Assembly: GCA_944385595.1 (NCBI GenBank)
Contig: CALWXY010000159.1
Span: forward strand, 1-18,569
From: an uncultured Oscillospiraceae bacterium
GTDB lineage: Bacteria > Bacillota > Clostridia > Oscillospirales > Oscillospiraceae
Direction of reading: 5' to 3'
DNA: 18,569 nt
In this document: positions 13,780 to 18,569 of the stretch, in pieces
Position numbering within the stretch: the first letter of the stretch is position 1
How the letters are laid out: each line of letters starts with the position of its first letter
Program-made: the position numbers and the translations under genes
Notes under the pieces: model-generated
What the model was told of the DNA's origin: nothing
What the model saw: the letters and a program-made list of their open reading frames with translations, nothing else
Databases searched by the model: none

Positions 13780-14520
13780 TTACTCCTGCTCGGCAGCCTC
13801 GGCGGCCTCGGCCTCGGCCTTGTCGGACTCGGCATCGGCGCCCTGACGGCCCTCGAGCACGGCGTTGGCCATGGTGGCGGAGATGAGGCGGATGGCGCGG
13901 ATAGCGTCGTCGTTGCCGGGGATGACGTAGTCGACCTCGTCGGGGTCGCAGTTGGTGTCGACGATGGCGACGATGGGGATGTTGAGCTTGCGGGCCTCAG
14001 CGATGGCGTTGTGCTCCTTGCGGGGGTCGATGACGAAGATAGCGCCGGGGAGCTTCTTCATCTCCTTGACGCCGCCGAGATATTTCTCGAGCTTGGCCAT
14101 CTCGCCCATGTGCTTGATGACTTCCTTCTTGGGGAGCATATCGAAGGTGCCGTCCTCCTGCATTTTCTTGAGCTGGGCGAGACGGTCGATACGGGTGCGC
14201 ATGGTCTTGAAGTTGGTGAGCATACCGCCGAGCCAGCGGGCGTTCACATAGTACTGGCCGACGCGGGAAGCCTCCTCACGGACGGCGTCCTGAGCCTGCT
14301 TTTTGGTGCCGACGAACAGGATGTTCTCGCCGTTCTCAGCGAGGCTGCGGACGAAGTCATAAGCCTCCTCGAGCTTTTTGACGGTCTTCTGAAGGTCGAT
14401 GATATAGATGCCGTTGCGCTCCATATAGATGTACTCTGCCATCTTGGGGTTCCAGCGGCGGGTCTGATGTCCGAAGTGGACGCCGGCCTCGAGAAGCTGC
14501 TTCATGGATACTACTGCCAT
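13780..14520 (-). CDS. rpsB: 30S ribosomal protein S2
   Basis: 246-residue small-subunit protein S2. Signature blocks: MKQLLEAGVHFGHQTRRWNPKM at the N-terminus, YIIDLQKT, ILFVGTKKQAQ, RWLGGMLTNF, PGAIFVIDPRKEHNAIAEA, and IPIVAIVDTNCDPDEVDYVIPGNDDAIR. The C-terminus is a short Ala/Glu-rich acidic tail, common in this protein. The ATG at 14520 has AAGGAGG 8 bp upstream. An open frame continues upstream past the promoter but has no S2 homology and is not coding. First gene of rpsB-tsf, with a strong promoter and an approximately 100-nt leader. Confidence 0.98.
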   Translation of the reverse strand: MAVVSMKQLLEAGVHFGHQTRRWNPKMAEYIYMERNGIYIIDLQKTVKKLEEAYDFVRSLAENGENILFVGTKKQAQDAVREEASRVGQYYVNARWLGGMLTNFKTMRTRIDRLAQLKKMQEDGTFDMLPKKEVIKHMGEMAKLEKYLGGVKEMKKLPGAIFVIDPRKEHNAIAEARKLNIPIVAIVDTNCDPDEVDYVIPGNDDAIRAIRLISATMANAVLEGRQGADAESDKAEAEAAEAAEQE

Positions 14521-14619
14521 TTTGATTTTCCTCCTTGTTAAGTTATTACCTCCGGGGCGATCGTCCCCGCGCCCAGGCCGTAGCCACCAGAGCGCAGGTC
14601 CCGTCCCCGTGCGTAATGC
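14521..14619 (-). promoter_or_regulatory. GC-rich leader of rpsB, possible autoregulatory RNA
   Basis: About 100 nt of transcribed leader, much more GC-rich than other leaders here. It contains a CGGGG / CCCCG hairpin on the minus strand (around 14552-14572) and other GC-rich blocks before an AT-rich ribosome-binding region. Ribosomal protein operons often carry such leaders bound by their own product, so feedback by S2 is possible. I do not recognise a named leader family. Confidence 0.35.
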
Positions 14620-14625
14620 CGTGAT

Positions 14626-14654
14626 ATTATAGCAAATAAATCTTTGATTTGCAA
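14626..14654 (-). promoter_or_regulatory. rpsB-tsf promoter
   Basis: On the minus strand TTGCAA, a 17-bp spacer and a perfect TATAAT with an extended -10 TGC, about 105 bp upstream of rpsB and just after the mnmA stop. Confidence 0.85.
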
Positions 14655-14669
14655 GGGGTTTTTGAAATA

Positions 14670-15680
14670 TTACCCCTGTTTTTTGACGATTATTCCGCCG
14701 CAGAGCAGCTCGCCGTCGTGCGAATAGCACACAGCCGCCTGTCCCGGCACCGGCGCGCGCACCGGCTCCGTGAATTCGAGCGAAAATCCGCGCTCCGTCG
14801 CTCTCAGCCTCGCCTTGGCGAGGGCGCGCGAGTGCCGCACGCGCGCGAGGCACTCAATCTCGCCCTCCGGGCGCTCGATGAGCCAGTTTGCGCCCTCCGC
14901 CTCCGCCGAGCTTGCGTAGAGCTCGCCGCCCTCCGAGAGCGTCACGGTGTTGCGCTCCGGGTCTATCGCCGAGACGAACATGCGCTGACCCAGCGCTATC
15001 CCCAGCCGCTTGCGCTGGCCTATGGTGTAGCGGTGTATGCCCCTGTGCCGCCCGAGCACATTGCCGTCGGCGTCTATGAAGTCGCCCTCCGGCGGGGTGA
15101 CGCCGCGCCGCTCGATGAACGCCGCCCAGTCGCCGTCCGGCACGAAGCAGATCTCCATGCTGTCGGCCTTTTCCGCCGCCGACAGCCCGCCGGAGGCGGC
15201 GAGGGCGCGCACCTCGCTCTTCGGCATGTCGCCGAGCGGGAACACGCAGCGGCAAAGCTGCTCTTTCGTCAGCATGGCCAGCATATAGCTCTGGTCGTTC
15301 GCGCTCTTCGACATGAAAAGCCGCCCGTTTTCGCAGCGCGCGTAGTGCCCGGTGGCGACGTATCTCGCGCCGACCTCGTCGGCATAGCGCAGCAGGGCGG
15401 GGAATTTGACGCTCGGGTTGCACAAAACGCAGGGGTTCGGCGTCTCGCCTCGCAGATATCCCTCTGCAAACGGCGCGCAGACCTTCGCCTCAAGCTCTGC
15501 TCTTATGTCGCGCACGGCGAAGTCTATGCCGAGCTCGCGCGCCGCCTGCCGCGCGGCGTCCCCGCCGCCGGCGCCTATGTCGAGGTAGAGGCCGAGCACC
15601 TCGAAGCCGCGCTCTCGGAGTATGCGCGCGGCGGCGGCTGAGTCCACTCCGCCGGATAGCCCCAGAACTATGCGCTCCAT
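14670..15680 (-). CDS. mnmA: MnmA, tRNA-specific 2-thiouridylase
   Basis: 336-residue ATP-dependent enzyme that puts sulfur on C2 of wobble uridine U34 in tRNA(Lys/Glu/Gln). The PP-loop SGGVDS is at 9-14. The catalytic cysteine pair is Cys87 in NPCVLCNPSVKF and Cys178 in MEICFVPDGD. ATGHYAR (109-115), DQSYML (129-134) and the GxxxYTIGQRKRLGI block are all present, followed by the C-terminal beta-barrel (VSAIDPERNTV onward). It is slightly shorter than E. coli MnmA (368) but complete in motifs. The ATG has AGGAGGTGA 4-8 bp upstream, overlapping the stop of the preceding remnant. It shares an operon with mnmG, which modifies C5 of the same uridine. Confidence 0.96.
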   Translation of the reverse strand: MERIVLGLSGGVDSAAAARILRERGFEVLGLYLDIGAGGGDAARQAARELGIDFAVRDIRAELEAKVCAPFAEGYLRGETPNPCVLCNPSVKFPALLRYADEVGARYVATGHYARCENGRLFMSKSANDQSYMLAMLTKEQLCRCVFPLGDMPKSEVRALAASGGLSAAEKADSMEICFVPDGDWAAFIERRGVTPPEGDFIDADGNVLGRHRGIHRYTIGQRKRLGIALGQRMFVSAIDPERNTVTLSEGGELYASSAEAEGANWLIERPEGEIECLARVRHSRALAKARLRATERGFSLEFTEPVRAPVPGQAAVCYSHDGELLCGGIIVKKQG

Positions 15681-15684
15681 GCGC

Positions 15685-16026
15685 TCACCTCCTGCTTCGC
15701 ATATAGCCAGTCTCCCTATCTACCGGGGTGACCAGCGGCTTTTTCGCGAGGAAGGCCGCGAAGTTGCGCTCGAACAGCTCCCCTATGCTCTCAATGATGT
15801 CGGGGCTGAAGCTCTTGCCCGCGACGTGCGGGGTGATGATGGCGTTCTCGCAGCCCCAGAGCCTGTGCTCCGGCGGCAGCGGCTCCGGGCAGCCGAATAT
15901 GGCCTCCGCCGAGGCGAGCAGCTCATCGGACGGATGCTCTTCGTATATAAACTCGTGCTCCGGGAATCTGCGGGCAAAGCTCGCGCGCATATTCTCCGTC
16001 GCGGGCTGGCAGACCAGCACTATCAT
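15685..16026 (-). pseudogene. D-2-hydroxyacid dehydrogenase lacking its NAD-binding domain (in-frame deletion remnant)
   Basis: A 113-residue open frame. Residues 1-45 (VLVCQPATENMRASFARRFPEHEFIYEE onward) look like the N-terminus of the substrate domain of D-2-hydroxyacid dehydrogenases. Residues 46-108 (PEPLPPEHRLWGCENAIITPHVAGKSF, then PLVTPVDRETGY) match the C-terminal end of the same family, including catalytic His67 in ITPH. Roughly 200 residues that normally lie between are absent: the GxGxxG NAD-binding domain and the catalytic Arg and Glu. The frame is intact. Its ATG overlaps the mnmG stop, with GAGGGGGAG upstream, and its stop lies in the mnmA ribosome binding site. It cannot be a working dehydrogenase. 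It may be a decaying gene or a small domain kept for another use. Confidence 0.7.
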
Positions 16027-17903
16027 TGCGCTCCCCCTCTCTTCGATTCGAGCCAGACCATCAGCGCCGCGACGTCCGCGGGCGAGACGCCCGAGATGCG
16101 CGAGGCGCGGCCGAAATTTTCGGGCTTTATCTTCGCGAGCTTCTGCCTCGCCTCGAGGCGCAGCCCGTCTATATGCGAGTAGTCGGTGTCGGGCGGGATG
16201 GGCCGCTCCTCCATTTTGGCGAACTCCTCAACCTGCCTCAGCTGCCGCTTTATATAGCCCTCGTACTTTATGGATATCTCCGCCTGCTCGGTCACGTCGC
16301 GCGGCAGCGCGGGGCGAGACGGGTCGAACGGCGCGAGGTCTGAGTAGCTCACCTGCGGGCGGCGCAGCAGCGACGCGAGCGAGAGGCCCGTCGCGGGCGC
16401 GGCGGTGCCGAGCGCCTCCATCGCCGCGCAGAGCGCCTCGGTCGGCGCGGTGTGCGTGTCCTCAAGCCTGCGTATCTCCCGCTCGACGAGGCGGTACTTC
16501 TCATGCACGGCCTCGCAGCGCTCAGCGGAGACAAGCCCGATGCGCGCGCCTATATCCGTGAGGCGTATGTCGGCGTTGTCCTGACGGTGCAGCAGGCGGT
16601 ACTCCGAGCGGGAGGTCATCATGCGGTAAGGCTCGTTCGTGCCTTTGGTCACGAGGTCGTCGATGAGCGTGCCGATGTAGCCGTCCGAGCGGCGGAGCAC
16701 GAGCGGCTCACGCCCCAGAATCTTGAGCGCGGCGTTCACGCCGGCGACGAAGCCCTGCACCGCCGCCTCCTCGTAGCCGGAGGAGCCGTTGAACTGCCCC
16801 GCGCCGTACAGCCCCGCTATGCTCTTGAACTCGAGCGTGGGGCGCAGCTCCGTCGGGTCGACGCAGTCGTACTCAATCGCGTATGCCGCGCGCGTCATCT
16901 CCGCGCGCTCAAGCCCCGCGATTGTGTGCAGCATTTTTAGCTGCACATCCTCCGGCAGCGAGGACGAAAAGCCCTGGATATACAGTTCCTCCGTGTTCAT
17001 CCCCATCGGCTCGACAAAGAGCTGATGCCTCGGCTTTTCGGAAAAGCGCACCACCTTGTCCTCGATGGACGGGCAGTAGCGCGGGCCGACGCCCTCGATA
17101 GCGCCGGAAAAAAGCGGCGAGCGGTCAAGGTTTTCGCGTATTATGCGGTGCGTCTCGGCGTTTGTGTAGGTCAGCCAGCAGACGGCGCGGTTTTCCGGCA
17201 CGCGCTCGGTCGTAAACGAGAACGGCTCCGGGTCGGGGTCGCCCGGCTGCATCTCCATTTTGGAAAAATTGACGCTGCGGGCGTTGACGCGCGGCGGAGT
17301 GCCGGTTTTGAAGCGCCGCAGCGGCACGCCGAGGCCGAGCAGCGCCTTCGTCAGCTCCGTCGCGGCGGCGAGGCCGTCGGGCCCGGATGTGCGGAACACA
17401 TCGCCTATTATCGTGCGCCCGCCGAGGTAGGTGCCGGTGGCTATCACCACGGCGCGGCAGGCGTAGACGGCGCCCGTGTGCGTGGTCACGGAGCAGACAG
17501 CGCCGCTTTCCATGCCTATGTCCACAATCTCGGCCTGCTTCACGCGCAGGTTCTCCTGCAATTCCAGCGTGTGCTTCATGACCTCCTGATAGCGCCGCCT
17601 GTCGGCCTGCGCGCGGAGCGAGTGGACGGCGGGGCCTTTGCCGCGGTTGAGCATGCGGTACTGTATGCACGCTTTATCGGCGGCGCGCGCCATCTCGCCG
17701 CCGAGCGCGTCCAGCTCGCGCACGAGGTGACCCTTGCCCGTGCCGCCTATGGCGGGGTTGCACGGCATGTTGCCCACGCTGTCGAGGTTCACGGTGAAGC
17801 AGATTGTATCCAGGCCGAGCCTCGCGCAGGCGAGCGCGGCCTCTATGCCCGCGTGCCCCGCGCCGATGACGGCTATATCGCATTTTCCTGCGTCGAACAG
17901 CAT
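16023..17903 (-). CDS. mnmG: MnmG (GidA), tRNA uridine-5-carboxymethylaminomethyl modification enzyme
   Basis: 626-residue FAD protein that, with MnmE, installs the carboxymethylaminomethyl group on C5 of wobble uridine U34. The N-terminal dinucleotide-binding motif is VIGAGHAGIEAALA (12-25). SVGNMPCNPAIGGTGKGHLVRE, ATGTYLGG, FKTGTPPRV, YCPSIEDKVVRF, EPMGMNTEELYIQG, GLYGAGQFNGSSGYEEAA and the C-terminal YEGYIKRQ/GRASRISGVSPADVAALM helical domain are all present and in order. Length is normal (about 625-630). I prefer the ATG at 17903 over an in-frame GTG at 17915, because the family starts MxxxAGxYD and only the ATG has a (weak) AGTGAGAG site upstream. mnmE is not in the window. Its stop overlaps the next gene. 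Confidence 0.96.
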   Translation of the reverse strand: MLFDAGKCDIAVIGAGHAGIEAALACARLGLDTICFTVNLDSVGNMPCNPAIGGTGKGHLVRELDALGGEMARAADKACIQYRMLNRGKGPAVHSLRAQADRRRYQEVMKHTLELQENLRVKQAEIVDIGMESGAVCSVTTHTGAVYACRAVVIATGTYLGGRTIIGDVFRTSGPDGLAAATELTKALLGLGVPLRRFKTGTPPRVNARSVNFSKMEMQPGDPDPEPFSFTTERVPENRAVCWLTYTNAETHRIIRENLDRSPLFSGAIEGVGPRYCPSIEDKVVRFSEKPRHQLFVEPMGMNTEELYIQGFSSSLPEDVQLKMLHTIAGLERAEMTRAAYAIEYDCVDPTELRPTLEFKSIAGLYGAGQFNGSSGYEEAAVQGFVAGVNAALKILGREPLVLRRSDGYIGTLIDDLVTKGTNEPYRMMTSRSEYRLLHRQDNADIRLTDIGARIGLVSAERCEAVHEKYRLVEREIRRLEDTHTAPTEALCAAMEALGTAAPATGLSLASLLRRPQVSYSDLAPFDPSRPALPRDVTEQAEISIKYEGYIKRQLRQVEEFAKMEERPIPPDTDYSHIDGLRLEARQKLAKIKPENFGRASRISGVSPADVAALMVWLESKRGGAQ

Positions 17904-17915
17904 AGTATCTCTCAC

Positions 17916-17921
17916 TTTATA
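17916..17921 (-). promoter_or_regulatory. Possible extended -10 promoter of mnmG
   Basis: On the minus strand TGTTATAAA forms an extended -10, but there is no -35 at the right distance. It lies only 13 bp before the ATG, so a transcript from it would have a very short leader. Confidence 0.3.
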
Positions 17922-17930
17922 ACAAAATGG

Positions 17931-17947
17931 CGGCGGATGACCCGCCG
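17931..17947. repeat. Small GC hairpin between mnmG and tcdA
   Basis: A 6-bp perfect stem CGGCGG / CCGCCG with a 5-nt loop, between the divergent genes mnmG and tcdA. Role unknown; it could be an operator-like or an RNA feature. Confidence 0.4.
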
Positions 17948-18002
17948 TCTATTGATTTTACGCTATTTTCCCCCGCTTTGCAACATCGGCGAAACTTCGG
18001 CA

Positions 18003-18031
18003 TTTATTATTTTGCCGGAATGTTATATAAT
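18003..18031 (+). promoter_or_regulatory. Promoter of tcdA
   Basis: A perfect TATAAT at 18026-18031, with a weak TTTATT 17 bp upstream, 31 bp before the start codon. Confidence 0.6.
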
Positions 18032-18061
18032 GTCGGCAGCACACGATAAGGAGGCCGCGCC

Positions 18062-18569
18062 ATGCCGGACGAGAGGGATATAAGAACGGAGATGCTGCTG
18101 GGAAGCGAGGGGCTTGAGCGGCTACGGCGCGCGCACGTCGCGGTGTTCGGGCTCGGCGGCGTCGGCGGCCACGCGGCGGAGGCGCTTTTGCGCTGCGGCG
18201 TCGGCACGCTCACGCTGGTCGACCGCGACTGCGTCTCGCTCTCGAACCTCAACCGCCAGCTCTTCGCCACGGCGGAGACTGTGGGTATGCCGAAGGTCGA
18301 AGCCGCGGCGCTCCGCCTTAGAGCGATAAACCCCGGCGCAAAGCTCATTCTCCGCCGCGAGAGCTACCTGCCCGACACGGCGGACAGCTTCCCGCTCGAG
18401 AGCTACGACTACATCATCGACGCCGTCGACACTGTGACGGCGAAGCTGGAGCTCGCCGTGCGCGCCCAGGCCGCCGGGACGCCCATCATCAGCTGCATGG
18501 GCACGGGCAACAAGCTCGACCCCACGGCGTTTGAGGTGTCGGACATCTCCAAAACCTCGGTCTGTCCCC
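18062..18569 (+). CDS. tcdA: TcdA, tRNA threonylcarbamoyladenosine dehydratase (ThiF/E1-like), partial
   Basis: The first 169 residues are visible; the rest runs off the window. It is an E1-like ATP-dependent enzyme. In E. coli (CsdL/TcdA) it dehydrates t6A37 of tRNA to cyclic t6A. The ATP-binding motif FGLGGVGGHAAEAL is at about 29-42, DRDCVSLSNLNRQL (about 54-67) contains the conserved DxDxVxxSNLNRQ block, and DAVDTVTAKLEL is the core Asp motif. The order SxEGLERLRRAHVAVFGLGGVG is typical of TcdA rather than MoeB or ThiF. The ATG has AAGGAGG 8 bp upstream. It is divergent from mnmG and, like it, a tRNA-anticodon-loop modifier. Confidence 0.9.
   Translation, partial: MPDERDIRTEMLLGSEGLERLRRAHVAVFGLGGVGGHAAEALLRCGVGTLTLVDRDCVSLSNLNRQLFATAETVGMPKVEAAALRLRAINPGAKLILRRESYLPDTADSFPLESYDYIIDAVDTVTAKLELAVRAQAAGTPIISCMGTGNKLDPTAFEVSDISKTSVCP

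Noticed and set aside
14521..14853. Upstream extension of the rpsB open frame to 14853
   Set aside because: It crosses the rpsB promoter and the mnmA 3' end and has no S2 homology; the ATG at 14520 with AAGGAGG is the real start.

Overview
The window looks like a chromosomal core region of a high-GC member of the Clostridia (Bacillota), most likely an Oscillospirales-type gut bacterium. The reasons are the ctsR-mcsA stress operon with CtsR boxes, the clustered order trmN6(yabB)-rsmI, a clostridial 2[4Fe-4S] ferredoxin, a DUF1846 (UPF0371) protein, strong AGGAGG ribosome binding sites, and GC-rich genes separated by AT-rich promoters. No phage, insertion sequence, CRISPR array or rRNA/tRNA gene was found. 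Nearly all genes are housekeeping genes.

Layout. 1-690: the start of a leftward ctsR-mcsA operon with its CtsR operator array. 794-1026: a divergent small ferredoxin gene. 1027-1464: no gene, but a tandem pair of about 154-bp palindrome-rich repeats flanked by GC-rich hairpins. 1465-4228: a rightward, translationally coupled trmN6-rsmI-coaBC unit (tRNA and rRNA methylation, coenzyme A synthesis). 4236-7773: a new promoter, then a DUF1846 protein and a large lipoprotein built from two LRR-like plus CAP-like modules. 7774-8092: no convincing gene, but a chain of six hairpins including two terminators. 8093-10635: a leftward smr-birA-ilvA operon. 10724-12088: a leftward MATE transporter. 12225-12770: a nitroreductase divergent from it, with a perfect consensus promoter. 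12822-14520: rpsB-tsf, leftward. 14670-17903: mnmG, a shrunken D-2-hydroxyacid dehydrogenase, and mnmA, leftward. 18062-end: tcdA, rightward and cut by the window edge.

How it fits together. Translation is the main theme: four tRNA-modifying enzymes (TrmN6, MnmA, MnmG, TcdA), one 16S rRNA methyltransferase (RsmI), ribosomal protein S2 and elongation factor Ts. MnmG and MnmA act on the same wobble uridine (U34) and share an operon. No clearly new multi-gene system was found. The most unusual items are: the dehydrogenase with its NAD-binding domain cleanly missing, still start/stop-coupled between mnmG and mnmA; the tandem palindromic repeat; the hairpin chain; and the internally duplicated CAP-like lipoprotein. 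All calls come from reading the sequence; no database search was run.
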